Source: Candidatus Centipeda massiliensis
GTDB lineage: Bacteria > Bacillota > Negativicutes > Selenomonadales > Selenomonadaceae
Assembly: GCF_900290285.1 (NCBI RefSeq)
Contig: NZ_LT985754.1
Span: 47,686-84,591 of the forward strand
Length of the DNA stretch: 36,906 nt
Direction of reading: 5' to 3'
Below are positions 29,107 through 36,906 of this stretch, in pieces (position 1 is the stretch's first letter; each line of letters opens with the position of its first letter). Below the pieces are notes generated by a model, which ran no database searches, had not been told where the DNA came from, and saw nothing but the letters and a program-made list of their open reading frames with translations. The position numbers and the translations under genes are program-made.

Positions 29107-30468
29107 CTACTTCGTCAGCCGACTGCCGCGCTGCAGTTTGTCGAGGTAGCGGCGCGTTTCATGTACGACAATGCCCGACAGTGCGATGAGGGCGATGAGG
29201 TTCGGGATCGCCATGAGTCCGTTGACGATGTCGGCGAGCACCCAGATCGCCTCAAGCTTCAGGAATGCACCACACGCGATGAGCGCGATGAAGACGATGC
29301 GGTACGGCAGGATGGCACGCACGCCTGCGAGGTAGAGCACGGCACGCTCGCCGTAGTAGTTCCAGCCGAGGATGGTGGTGAACGCGAAGAGTGCGAGGGA
29401 GATGGTGAGCAGTGCGCCGCCGATGCTGCCGTAGAGGCTCGTAAATGCCGCGCCCGTCATCGCCGCGCCCGCCGCATCGCCGTGCCATGCGCCCGTGAGG
29501 ACGAGGACGAGTCCCGTCATGGAGCAGATGATGATGGTGTCGATGAATGTCCCCGTCATGGAGATGAGCCCCTGCTCGGCGGGTTCCTTCGTCTTTGCCG
29601 CCGCCGCCGCGATCGGGGCGGAGCCGAGTCCGGATTCGTTCGAGAAGACGCCGCGTGCGATGCCGTTCTGCATCGCCATCATGACGGTCGAGCCGGCAAA
29701 TCCGCCCGCTGCCGCCGTACCCGTGAAGGCACTGTCGAGGATGAGCGCGATTGCCGCAGGGATCTCACCGAGGTGCATGAGGATGATCCCCGCGCAGATG
29801 ACGATGTAAAGCACCGCCATAAATGGGATGATGCGCGCAGAGACCTCGGCGATGCTGCGGAGACCGCCGATCGTGATCGCCGCGATGAGCACCGTGAGCG
29901 CGATGTCGGTCACAACGCGCGAGATGCCGAAGGAGATCTCCACCGAGTCGACAATGGCGTTGACCTGCGGAAAGGTGCCGATGCCGAAGAACGCGACCAG
30001 CACGGTCGCCACCGCGAAGAAGCCCGCGAGCGGACGGTACTTCTCTCCCATGCCGTTGCGGATGTAGTACATGGGACCGCCCGCGATCTCGCCGCGCTCG
30101 TCCGTCGTGCGGTACTTCACGGCGAGCAGCCCCTCGGCGTATTTCGTCGCCATGCCGAAGAACGCCGCCATCCACATCCAGAAGATCGCACCGGGGCCGC
30201 CGACCTTGACCGCCGTCGCAACACCAACGATGTTGCCCGTGCCGATGGTCGCGGCGAGCGCAACGCAGAGCGCCTTAAAGCTTGAGATGTCGCCCGCGCC
30301 CCGGTTCTTTGCCCGCAGGATCAGCGAGAGTGCGCGCGGCAGCTGCACGACCTGAAGGAGTGAGAGGCGGATCGTCAGCAGGATGCCCGTCCCGACGAGC
30401 AGGGTGATGAGCGGAACGCCCCAGAGAAATGAGTCGATGGCGTTCAGCATAGGAAGAAATGATTCCAT
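29107..30468 (-). CDS. Alanine/glycine:cation symporter (AGCS family)
   Basis: This 453-residue transporter of the alanine or glycine:Na+ symporter family has about eleven transmembrane helices. Family blocks are FKALCVALAATIGTGNIVGVATAV near residue 70-92, GGPMYYIRNGMGEKYRPLAG, and NGIARGVFSNESGLGSAPIAAAAAKTKEPAEQG near 275-310, then the GWNYYGERA motif near 385. The latter blocks are diagnostic. ATG 30468 is chosen over 30474 because GGAGG then lies 7 bases upstream. An extended -10 (TGGTAAAAT) lies near 30505 on the minus strand. It is monocistronic and divergent from the AmmeMemoRadiSam pair. Substrate is probably alanine, glycine or D-alanine. Confidence 0.9.
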   Translation of the reverse strand: MESFLPMLNAIDSFLWGVPLITLLVGTGILLTIRLSLLQVVQLPRALSLILRAKNRGAGDISSFKALCVALAATIGTGNIVGVATAVKVGGPGAIFWMWMAAFFGMATKYAEGLLAVKYRTTDERGEIAGGPMYYIRNGMGEKYRPLAGFFAVATVLVAFFGIGTFPQVNAIVDSVEISFGISRVVTDIALTVLIAAITIGGLRSIAEVSARIIPFMAVLYIVICAGIILMHLGEIPAAIALILDSAFTGTAAAGGFAGSTVMMAMQNGIARGVFSNESGLGSAPIAAAAAKTKEPAEQGLISMTGTFIDTIIICSMTGLVLVLTGAWHGDAAGAAMTGAAFTSLYGSIGGALLTISLALFAFTTILGWNYYGERAVLYLAGVRAILPYRIVFIALIACGAFLKLEAIWVLADIVNGLMAIPNLIALIALSGIVVHETRRYLDKLQRGSRLTK

Positions 30469-30631
30469 GTCCATACCTCCAAAGATGAAAATATGAGCTA
30501 TTTTACCATGATAAAGGGCTAAATGTCCATGTATACATGATCGTATCTTATCAACGTTTTTTTCATCGTTGCAGGACTTTCGGACTAGACGGCGAATCAG
30601 AACAGGAGAGAGCTCGGGAGGAGGAGTTACC

Positions 30632-32014
30632 ATGTCCATCATTGCCGCCTATGTTCTGCCCCATCCGCCGTTGCTCCTGCCGGAGATCGGCAAGGGCGAG
30701 GAAAAGAAAATCCAGCTGACGAGCAACGCGTACGAACGCGCGATCAAGGAGGCCGCCGATTTTCAACCCGATACCGTGATAATCGCCAGCCCCCATACGG
30801 TCATGTACGCCGACTACTTTCACATTGCACCGGACGAGGAGGCATCGGGTAGCTTTGCACAGTTCGGCGCGCCCGAAGTCGCGGTGACGGCGCAGTATGA
30901 TACGGTGCTCGCCAAGGAGATCGCGGCAGAGGCGGCGGCAGAGGGGATCGAGGCAGGTCCTGTCGGCGGACGGAACGCCGCGCTCGACCACGCCGTCATG
31001 ATCCCGCTGTACTTCCTGTACACCCATACGCGGGATTTCCGCGTCGTACGGCTCGGCATCTCGGGGCTGTCACCGCTGGTGCACTACAAGTTCGGCAGAT
31101 GTATCGCACGCGCCGCACAGACGCTCGGACGGCGCGCCGTCTTCATCGCGAGCGGCGACCTCTCGCACAAGCTCACGCCCGAGGGACCGTACGGCTTTGC
31201 ACCCGAGGGGCCGCGCTTCGACAAGGCGTGCATGAAGTACCTTGAGGAGGGCGACTTCCTAAAGCTCCTGCGCATGGATGCAGACGTTTACAAGGCGGCG
31301 GCGGAGTGCGGGCTGCGCACGTTCTGGATCATGGCAGGTGCGCTCGACGGGCAGGCGCTCAAGATCAAGAAGCTCTCCTATCAGGGGCCGCTCGGCGTCG
31401 GCTACGGTGTTGTATCCCTCAGGGTAACGCGCGAGGATCCGCGGCGCAGCTTCGCCGAGCGCTATGAGCTGCTTGAGCGGCGGGCACAGGAGGAGCGGCG
31501 TGCCGCCGAGGACGACTATGTGCGGCTGGCACGCCGCGCCATTGAGACGATTGTCGCGACGGGCAAGCCCGCAGAACGCCCTGCAGGGCTGCCGCCCGAG
31601 ATGGGCGCACGTGCAGGTGTCTTCGTCTCGCTCAAAAAGGACGGGGAGCTGCGCGGCTGCATCGGCACGTTCGAGCCCACGACGAAGAACATCGCGGAGG
31701 AGATTTTGCAAAATGCCGTCTCTGCGGCGCTGCGCGACCCGCGCTTTCCGCCCGTCACGGAGAAGGAACTGGACGCGCTCGTCTACTCCGTCGATGTGCT
31801 GACGGAGCCGGAACTCGTCGCAGGGGCGAATGATCTCGACGTAAAAAAGTACGGCGTGATCGTCGAGTACCGTGCGCGCAAGGGACTGCTGCTCCCCGAT
31901 CTCGCGGGCGTCGACACGGTGGAGGATCAGCTGCGCATCGCACGCAAAAAGGGCGGCATTCCCGAGGACGCCCCCATCCGCATCTGGCGCTTCACGGTCG
32001 AGCGGCACACCTAG
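30632..32014 (+). CDS. AmmeMemoRadiSam system fused protein (LigB-like + AMMECR1)
   Basis: This 460-residue protein fuses two domains. Residues 1-265 are a class III extradiol dioxygenase/LigB-like (MEMO-related) domain with candidate metal ligands in LPHPPLLLPEIG, IIASPHTVMYAD, GGRNAALDHAVMIPLYF and IASGDLSHK. Residues 290-457 are an AMMECR1 domain (GVFVSLKKDGELRGCIGTFEP, with the conserved LRGCIG motif, and DPRFPPV). These two, with a radical SAM enzyme, form the genomically defined AmmeMemoRadiSam system, whose chemistry is not established. Here the radical SAM gene follows 4 bases after the stop, so the complete set is made from two genes. GGAGGAGGAG supports ATG 30632. AMMECR1 is the bacterial relative of a human disease gene. 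Confidence 0.88.
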   Translation: MSIIAAYVLPHPPLLLPEIGKGEEKKIQLTSNAYERAIKEAADFQPDTVIIASPHTVMYADYFHIAPDEEASGSFAQFGAPEVAVTAQYDTVLAKEIAAEAAAEGIEAGPVGGRNAALDHAVMIPLYFLYTHTRDFRVVRLGISGLSPLVHYKFGRCIARAAQTLGRRAVFIASGDLSHKLTPEGPYGFAPEGPRFDKACMKYLEEGDFLKLLRMDADVYKAAAECGLRTFWIMAGALDGQALKIKKLSYQGPLGVGYGVVSLRVTREDPRRSFAERYELLERRAQEERRAAEDDYVRLARRAIETIVATGKPAERPAGLPPEMGARAGVFVSLKKDGELRGCIGTFEPTTKNIAEEILQNAVSAALRDPRFPPVTEKELDALVYSVDVLTEPELVAGANDLDVKKYGVIVEYRARKGLLLPDLAGVDTVEDQLRIARKKGGIPEDAPIRIWRFTVERHT

Positions 32015-32018
32015 GACG

Positions 32019-32894
32019 ATGGAGACGATGGACAGCACAGGCGGCGCACATCCGGCTGCGGACGGGCGCCTCACCTGCACCCTCTGCCCCCATGCCTGCC
32101 GCCTGCGCACGGGCGAGACGGGCTTCTGCCGCGTGCGCTGGAACGATGGAGGTATCATCCGCGCGAAGAACTACGGGCGGCTCACTGCCCTCGCGCTCGA
32201 TCCGATTGAGAAGAAGCCGCTCTATCATTTTTATCCCGGCAGCTGCATCCTCTCCGTCGGCAGCTTCGGCTGCAACCTCGCCTGTCCCTTCTGCCAGAAC
32301 GCCGACATCGCCATGGCAAATGACCAGATCGAGACGGAGTATGTCGCGCCCGCACGGCTCGCCGCACTCGCAGAGGAGCTGCGCCGTCAGCCGCGCGGCA
32401 ATCTCGGCGTTGCCTTTACGTACAACGAGCCGCTCATCGGCATCGAGTACATCATGGACACGGCTCCCCTCCTGCACGCGGCGGGGCTTGCCGTCGTCCT
32501 CGTGACGAATGGCATGATCTCTGCGGAGCCGCTCATGCGCCTCCTGCCGCACGTCGATGCCATGAACATCGACCTCAAGGGCTGGCGGGCGGACTTCTAT
32601 CGGTGGCTCGGCGGCGATCTTGAGACGGTAAAGACGACCATCACACGCGCGGCGGAATCCGGCGTCCACGTCGAAGTGACGACACTCATCATCCCCGATC
32701 ACAACGATGCGGCGGAGGACATGGACGCCGAGGCGCGCTGGCTCGCCTCTCTCTCCCCCGCGATTCCTCTTCACATCAGCCGCTATTTCCCGCGCCACCG
32801 TCTGAGCACACCGCCGACGCCCATCACGGACATTGACCGCCTCACAGAGATCGCACGGCGGCATCTGCGCCACGTCCACCGCGGAAACTGCTGA
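32019..32894 (+). CDS. amrS: AmmeMemoRadiSam radical SAM enzyme
   Basis: This 291-residue radical SAM protein has an N-terminal Cys cluster (CTLCPHACRLRTGETGFC, about 16-33) and the SAM cluster motif SFGCNLACPFCQN (CxxxCxxC) near residues 83-95. Further blocks are FTYNEPLIGIEY, VLVTNGMIS, MNIDLKGW and LIIPDHND, as in PflA-like activating enzymes of the AmrS type. It probably generates a radical on, or modifies, a partner protein, presumably the fused MEMO/AMMECR1 protein; this is inference. The start ATG 32019 lies 4 bases after the upstream stop (alternative ATG 32028). It forms a two-gene operon. Confidence 0.88.
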   Translation: METMDSTGGAHPAADGRLTCTLCPHACRLRTGETGFCRVRWNDGGIIRAKNYGRLTALALDPIEKKPLYHFYPGSCILSVGSFGCNLACPFCQNADIAMANDQIETEYVAPARLAALAEELRRQPRGNLGVAFTYNEPLIGIEYIMDTAPLLHAAGLAVVLVTNGMISAEPLMRLLPHVDAMNIDLKGWRADFYRWLGGDLETVKTTITRAAESGVHVEVTTLIIPDHNDAAEDMDAEARWLASLSPAIPLHISRYFPRHRLSTPPTPITDIDRLTEIARRHLRHVHRGNC

Positions 32895-32940
32895 GAGCGC
32901 CACGGAAAGCACGGGTCAACCAATCAAAGGAGATGATCGA

Positions 32941-34443
32941 ATGGCAACACGGAAAGTACTGTCCGCCCTGATCACAGCCATAACGGCGGCGGGGATTCTG
33001 TGCACGATGCCCGCCGGACAGGCGGCGGAGCAGGTGCGCCCTGCGGCGGAGCCACGGGTCAGCCGCTCCGATCCGCCCGCGCAGACAGCGGCTGCGCCCG
33101 CGTTCGCCATGGTTTGCACAGGAGGGAAGTGGGGCGCCGTCAACGCCGATGGCGCCCTCATCATTCCAACGGCATACGACGAGATCACCCCATACGCAGA
33201 GGGCTATTTATCCGTCCGACAGGGGCGCAAGTGGGGCATCATCCGAAGCGACGGCACTCTCATCGTGCCCGTTTCGTATCGAAAGATCGAGCCCATGGCA
33301 GAAAACACGATTGTCGTACAGGACGCGAAGGACAACTACGGCGCGTATGACGGCGCCGGCAACCTCCTGCTCCCGGTCGTGCACCGCAGCGTCAGCCCAT
33401 TCTATGACGGCATCTCCTGCGTGGAGCAGAAAAACAAGAAGCACGTCTTCTACCGCCGCAACGGCAGCCTCCTCACAAACGATAGATACGAGGAGGCACA
33501 GCCCTTCTCCGAGGGGCTTGCCGCCGTCACAAAGAAAAAGAAGCACTCCGGTTTCATCGACACAGGCGGTGCAGAAGCAATACCTTGTACCTACGAGAGT
33601 GTGCAGAGTTTTCAGGAGGGGCTTGCCGCCGTCATGGTGAAGGGAAAGTGGGGCTTTATCGATCGGAGCGGTGCATTTGTCATCAAGCCTCAGTTTCGCA
33701 GCACGGCAATTCACGGCTTCAGCGATGGTCTGGCGATGGTGAAGGAGAAAAAGGGCTGGAGCATCATTGACCGAAGCGGGAAAAAACTGTTCAAAACGCG
33801 CTATGAGGAGGTCGGTCCGTTCGAGGACGGCCTTGCCGAGGTGTATCGAGAGACCCGCACCGCGAATATCGGCGGCTTTCTCCTCAAGGGGCTTGTCATT
33901 GTCAAGCATCTGCCAACCTTCGGCAGGGACATCGAGATGTTTGATGAGAAGCTCAAACGCGGCTACATCGACCGCACAGGTGCCGAGGTGATCTCGACGA
34001 AGCACGACTATATCGCCGCATTTGAGGACGGTATGGCGCCTGTCCGGATGCGGGGGAAGTGGGGCATCATCAGCCGTACGGGCGCCTATCTCGTGCCGCC
34101 TAATTTCAGTGCGATCCGCCGCTTCTCCGAGGGAATGGCGGCGGTGCGGTACGGAGACAAATGGGGATACGTCGGCCACAATGGTGAAATTGTCATCGCT
34201 GCCGTATATGAGGATGCAGCCGACTTCCACGAGGGGCTTGCTGCCGTCCGGCAGGACGGCCGCCCCTTCTTCATCGACCAGACGGGACAGAGCCCCTTCC
34301 GCGTGCCGACCACGATCACCGCGGTCGGAGACTTTGCCGCAGGGCTTGCCCCGGTCAAAAAGGGCGAGAAGTGGGGCTTTATCGATAAGACGGGCATGCT
34401 TGTCATGGATCCGATTTACGATGCGGCAGAGACTCTGCCGTGA
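32941..34443 (+). CDS. Exported WG-repeat protein
   Basis: This 500-residue exported protein has a signal peptide (LSALITAITAAGILCTMPAGQAA). About ten WG (KWG) repeats follow, each near 45-50 residues with the form 'F.dGlAaV...gkWGfIdrtG..vi.p.Y'. The clearest are at GGKWGAVNADGALIIP, GRKWGIIRSDGTLIVP, KGKWGFIDRSGAFVIK, RGKWGIISRTGAYLVP, DKWGYVGHNGEIVIA and EKWGFIDKTGMLVMD. One central repeat is interrupted by an insertion of about 30 residues (ETRTANIGGFLLKGLVIVKH). WG repeats form propeller-like binding surfaces, and no enzymatic role is known. AAAGGAG supports ATG 32941. A hairpin beyond the repeat at 34505 is probably its terminator. Confidence 0.85.
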   Translation: MATRKVLSALITAITAAGILCTMPAGQAAEQVRPAAEPRVSRSDPPAQTAAAPAFAMVCTGGKWGAVNADGALIIPTAYDEITPYAEGYLSVRQGRKWGIIRSDGTLIVPVSYRKIEPMAENTIVVQDAKDNYGAYDGAGNLLLPVVHRSVSPFYDGISCVEQKNKKHVFYRRNGSLLTNDRYEEAQPFSEGLAAVTKKKKHSGFIDTGGAEAIPCTYESVQSFQEGLAAVMVKGKWGFIDRSGAFVIKPQFRSTAIHGFSDGLAMVKEKKGWSIIDRSGKKLFKTRYEEVGPFEDGLAEVYRETRTANIGGFLLKGLVIVKHLPTFGRDIEMFDEKLKRGYIDRTGAEVISTKHDYIAAFEDGMAPVRMRGKWGIISRTGAYLVPPNFSAIRRFSEGMAAVRYGDKWGYVGHNGEIVIAAVYEDAADFHEGLAAVRQDGRPFFIDQTGQSPFRVPTTITAVGDFAAGLAPVKKGEKWGFIDKTGMLVMDPIYDAAETLP

Positions 34444-34504
34444 GTGCATCTGCCCAGACTTTTCCCCTCCATCCGCCCTCACCAACATCTAATGACATAA
34501 AATA

Positions 34505-34672
34505 TAGGAATCGCTGATAAAATGAAGTCCGTCAGATTGGCGTAGATTTTTTCGTCCGAACAAGGAGAGAGTCCGACGCATAGCCAAAGCTATGTGGAGG
34601 ATCGAGGGCGAAGTTCGGGCAAAAAAGATGCGTCAAGATGGCGCGGCTGAATTTATCAGTGCTTCCTATAGG
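34505..34672 (+). repeat. Full copy of 168-bp hairpin repeat (copy E)
   Basis: It runs TATAGGAATCGCTGATAAAA to TTTATCAGTGCTTCCTATA. Here both outer ends read TATAGG / CCTATA instead of TAAGG / CCCTAA, which fits insertion at, or duplication of, a TA dinucleotide. The middle differs slightly (GGAGAGAGTCCGACG, ATCGAGGGCGAAGTTCG). Confidence 0.85.
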
Positions 34673-34706
34673 ACGATAGAGCATCGTATGTATCTATCGT
34701 CCTATT
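34669..34706 (+). terminator. Stem-loop after repeat copy E
   Basis: TAGGACGATAGA (34669-34680) and TCTATCGTCCTA (34693-34704) form a perfect 12-bp stem, followed by TTTGTTT. It is probably the terminator of the WG-repeat gene, displaced by the repeat. Confidence 0.6.
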
Positions 34707-34861
34707 TGTTTGCGCAAAAGTTTAATACAGGCATGAATCCCATAGAAAATATGGATTTTCTCTCCACGCGGCGAAGCGTGACAGGATCGTATTCTAACAG
34801 CACTGCCATTTTCATAGAAGATGCGTGCATTTGTCCCGTATATACGCGTTCATTTGCCCCA

Positions 34862-34947
34862 TTTACAACGGCTGATGAATTGTGTTATCAAAAGAGGAGA
34901 TGGGGTTTCGTTCATTTGTTCTGGATTAGTACTAACGTGAACGAAAT
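34862..34947 (+). promoter_or_regulatory. Promoter and inverted repeat before surface protein
   Basis: TTTACA (34862-34867), an 18-base spacer and TATCAA (34886-34891, with upstream TGTG) make a plausible promoter. Downstream, GTTTCGTTCA (34905-34914) and TGAACGAAAT (34938-34947) form a 9-bp inverted repeat ending just before the ribosome site AAAGGAG at 34954. It could be an operator or a translation-controlling hairpin. Nothing else is seen between 34707 and 34861. Confidence 0.5.
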
Positions 34948-34967
34948 TAGTGAAAGGAGTCATTTTT

Positions 34968-36906
34968 ATGAAGATCCATAGGGGATATTCGAGGCGGGGT
35001 CTCAGCGCACTGATCGCGGCAGGACTGGCGCTCGGGGGCGTATCTGCATACGCGGAGACGATCACGGAGGACAATCACAATGTGACGGTCACGGATGAGC
35101 GCAGCAACGTATACGGTGCGAGAATTCTCGTTCATGAGGTGCGCGATGGCTCTGCCGACTACCATGCAAACGCGAATACGGTCAACATCAATGCGCAGGG
35201 CGTACAGGACGGCGATCTCTACGGAGCCTTCATCGAGCAAAGAGCCGCGCAGGCGGGCAGCAATTTTACCGCCGAGGCAAACGGGAACAAGGTGACAAAT
35301 CAGGGCGGTGCGATCACGCATGCCACCGCTGCCTCGGTCAGCCTCACCGCATCGGATGCCACAAGTCTGAACGTGACCGTCGATAACAACGACGTGAGCG
35401 GCACGGGCGGCAAATACTCCTACGTGTTCGGCGGCGGCTTTGGATCCATCGCAGCAAACAGCGGCGCAGCGAAAACAACCGTCACAAACAATGATATCAC
35501 GATTGAAAGCGGTGTGCTCAAAGAGGGATTCTCCGCAGGGGGCGGATTTGCCAGAGCCGAGACGAGACGCGGCGCAGCGGAGGCGCACGCGGACAAAAAC
35601 ACTGTCACCCTCAGAAATTCATCGAGCACCAATGGCGGCTACAGCGGCGGAACGGCCTATGCGCTCCCATCGGGCGCACGCGCAACTGCGACGGCAAATG
35701 AGAATGCCGTCACCATCACGGGCGGTGCCTATTCGGACGGGCGCAGCGTCATCGGCGGCACTGCAACCATTCTGAACGGTGTGGATGAAATCCTTGCGAC
35801 GGCAAATGCGAACCGCGTCACGCTCAGCCCCGCAAGCGCAGTATGGGAAGAGGTCAGCGGCGGCACGGCAGAAGCACGCACAACAGCCAAGTCTACCGTA
35901 ACCGCAGACGGAAATATCCTGACGCTGACGGCGGGCCACTTCGAGGGGGCTGTCTGCGGCGGCGATGCAAATGCCGATTCGGGCAGCAATACGGCAGTCG
36001 CCGCCGCCGAGAGCAATGTGATCTACATTGGCGGCGGGCGCTATGAGAGCGCGATCTACGGCGGACGTGCGCTGACCAAAGAGACGGCGAACACGACGGC
36101 GATTGCGCGCGGCAACATCGTCGAGATCTCGGGTACGCCCGATCTCAGCCGGGCACAGCTTTACGGCGGCACGGCACAGGCGGCAGAGCGCATCATCACA
36201 GACAACGCGCTCATCGTGCGCGGGACGAAGGGCATTACGGCGCAGAGCCTTGCGGATTTCCAGAAGCTCACGTTCTACGTGCCTGCAGGCATGACCGAAA
36301 GCGATACGATGCTGCGTGTGACCTCCACGACGAATACAAACCTGAAAGGGACGACGCTTGAAGCGTATCTGCCGGGAAGCTCTACGGCAAATCGCCTGCG
36401 CCTCCTGCGCACGGAGAATGCGCAGATTGATACCGATGGCGCGGCGACGATGACCGTCTACGAGGGCGTCTCAGGGCATCGCACGGCAAAGATGGGCGTC
36501 ACGAGCGATAAGAAGGAGCTCGTTGTCAAGGTCGACGGCAGCGCCATCGACGGCGGTGTGACGCCGACACCGACGCCGACGCCGACACCAACGCCGACGC
36601 CGACACCAACGCCGACACCGACGCCGACGCCAACACCGACGCCAACGCCGACACCAACGCCGACGCCGACACCGACACCAACGCCGACGCCGACGCCGAC
36701 ACCAACACCGACGCCGACACCAACACCGACGCCGACGCCGACACCAACGCCGACGCCGACGCCAACACCGACGCCAACGCCAACGCCGACGCCGACACCG
36801 ACACCAACGCCGACACCGACACCAACGCCAACGCCGACACCAACACCGACACCGACACCGACACCAACACCGACGCCAACGCCGACACCAACGCCGACGC
36901 CGACAC
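34968..36906 (+). CDS. Autotransporter-like surface protein, partial
   Basis: The frame is open for 646 codons to the window edge without a stop. A signal peptide ([17 protein letters not shown]) is followed by about 500 residues of Gly/Ala/Thr/Asn-rich repeats. Each repeat has a core like 'A.aN.VtI.gG.y....vyGG.A', seen at [52 protein letters not shown] and [20 protein letters not shown]. This is characteristic of beta-helical passengers of autotransporter or filamentous adhesins. From 36561 it enters a Thr-Pro tract of at least 57 dipeptides, a likely wall- or periplasm-spanning linker. A C-terminal beta-barrel or anchor should lie beyond the window. AAAGGAG supports ATG 34968. The call as an autotransporter is inferred from composition. 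Confidence 0.75.
   Translation, partial: MKIHRGYSRRGLSALIAAGLALGGVSAYAETITEDNHNVTVTDERSNVYGARILVHEVRDGSADYHANANTVNINAQGVQDGDLYGAFIEQRAAQAGSNFTAEANGNKVTNQGGAITHATAASVSLTASDATSLNVTVDNNDVSGTGGKYSYVFGGGFGSIAANSGAAKTTVTNNDITIESGVLKEGFSAGGGFARAETRRGAAEAHADKNTVTLRNSSSTNGGYSGGTAYALPSGARATATANENAVTITGGAYSDGRSVIGGTATILNGVDEILATANANRVTLSPASAVWEEVSGGTAEARTTAKSTVTADGNILTLTAGHFEGAVCGGDANADSGSNTAVAAAESNVIYIGGGRYESAIYGGRALTKETANTTAIARGNIVEISGTPDLSRAQLYGGTAQAAERIITDNALIVRGTKGITAQSLADFQKLTFYVPAGMTESDTMLRVTSTTNTNLKGTTLEAYLPGSSTANRLRLLRTENAQIDTDGAATMTVYEGVSGHRTAKMGVTSDKKELVVKVDGSAIDGGVTPTPTPTPTPTPTPTPTPTPTPTPTPTPTPTPTPTPTPTPTPTPTPTPTPTPTPTPTPTPTPTPTPTPTPTPTPTPTPTPTPTPTPTPTPTPTPTPTPTPTPTPTPTPTPTPTPT
36561..36906 (+). 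repeat. Thr-Pro coding microsatellite, 6-bp unit
   Basis: At least 57 tandem copies of AC(G/A)CC(G/A) run to the window edge, all encoding Thr-Pro. Only third-codon purines vary, and only ACG, ACA, CCG and CCA codons are used. The unit of six keeps the frame, so copy-number change alters linker length without shifting it. Confidence 0.95.

Noticed and set aside
29074-30285. Plus-strand frame of about 400 codons opposite the AGCS symporter
   Set aside because: It encodes an Arg/Asp/His-rich sequence typical of the antisense of a hydrophobic GC-rich gene; the symporter on the minus strand is unambiguous.
36526-36906. Minus-strand Ser/Ala/Val-Leu repeat frame
   Set aside because: It is the antisense of the Thr-Pro satellite, open only because the repeat lacks stops.
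1-36906. CRISPR array
   Set aside because: No regularly spaced short direct repeats with unique spacers are present; the dispersed repeat copies lie kilobases apart and the only tandem array is the Thr-Pro satellite.

Overview
The window looks like a chromosomal accessory stretch from a diderm Firmicute of the Negativicutes, most like Selenomonas or a close relative. This is inference. Outer-membrane functions are present (a TonB-dependent copper-type receptor, a lipid A/LPS-type phosphoethanolamine transferase, an autotransporter-like surface protein). They sit beside Firmicute-style genes (3D-domain cell-wall protein, stand-alone AICAR transformylase, Gram-positive-like TGTG extended -10 promoters, a small holin-like type I toxin). 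Coding DNA is GC-rich with strong GC at third codon positions; intergenic DNA is AT-rich.

Layout. 1-1.1 kb: a decapitated large serine recombinase whose 5' end stops at a repeat fragment. 1.4-5.8 kb: a SLC13/DASS permease, then two tandem SHMT-fold paralogues that both lack the PLP lysine. 5.9-8.3 kb: a PD-(D/E)XK-like protein divergent from a DUF1413 gene and a hypothetical gene. 8.3-8.9 kb: no credible gene. 9.0-15.7 kb: a minus-strand block with threonine synthase, Ppx/GppA, DUF4258 and YgiT zinc finger (compact operon), a 3D-domain protein plus phosphoethanolamine transferase, MqnA, and a small membrane protein. 16.0-20.3 kb: AICAR transformylase, an OprC/NosA-like copper receptor, a YbjN-like protein. 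20.4-22.1 kb: a zinc-macrodomain/SirTM sirtuin operon (reversible ADP-ribosylation). 22.1-22.6 kb: an apparent type I toxin-antitoxin locus with a 22-residue membrane peptide and a convergent antisense RNA. 22.7-25.3 kb: a YhcH protein, a holin-like/amidase pair, tRNA-Arg(CCT), a DUF3298-type secreted protein. 25.5-29.1 kb: a gene graveyard (comM fragment and a multiply deleted trehalose treR-treB-treC locus) around an intact DUF389 gene. 29.1-34.4 kb: an alanine/sodium symporter, the AmmeMemoRadiSam pair, and a WG-repeat exported protein. 34.9 kb to the end: an exported repeat protein running off the window in a long Thr-Pro tract.

A mobile-looking repeat recurs throughout. The full unit is about 168 bp and has terminal inverted repeats TAAGGAATCGCTGATAAA and TTTATCAGTGCTTCCCTAA, and its two halves are imperfectly complementary over nearly the whole length. 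I count five (near) full copies, one truncated copy, two diverged variants and five or six short remnants. Several copies begin exactly at, or supply, the stop codon of the preceding gene. The least expected items are the SHMT-like pair without catalytic lysine, the type I toxin-antitoxin locus with a repeat at its toxin promoter start site, and the repeat family itself.
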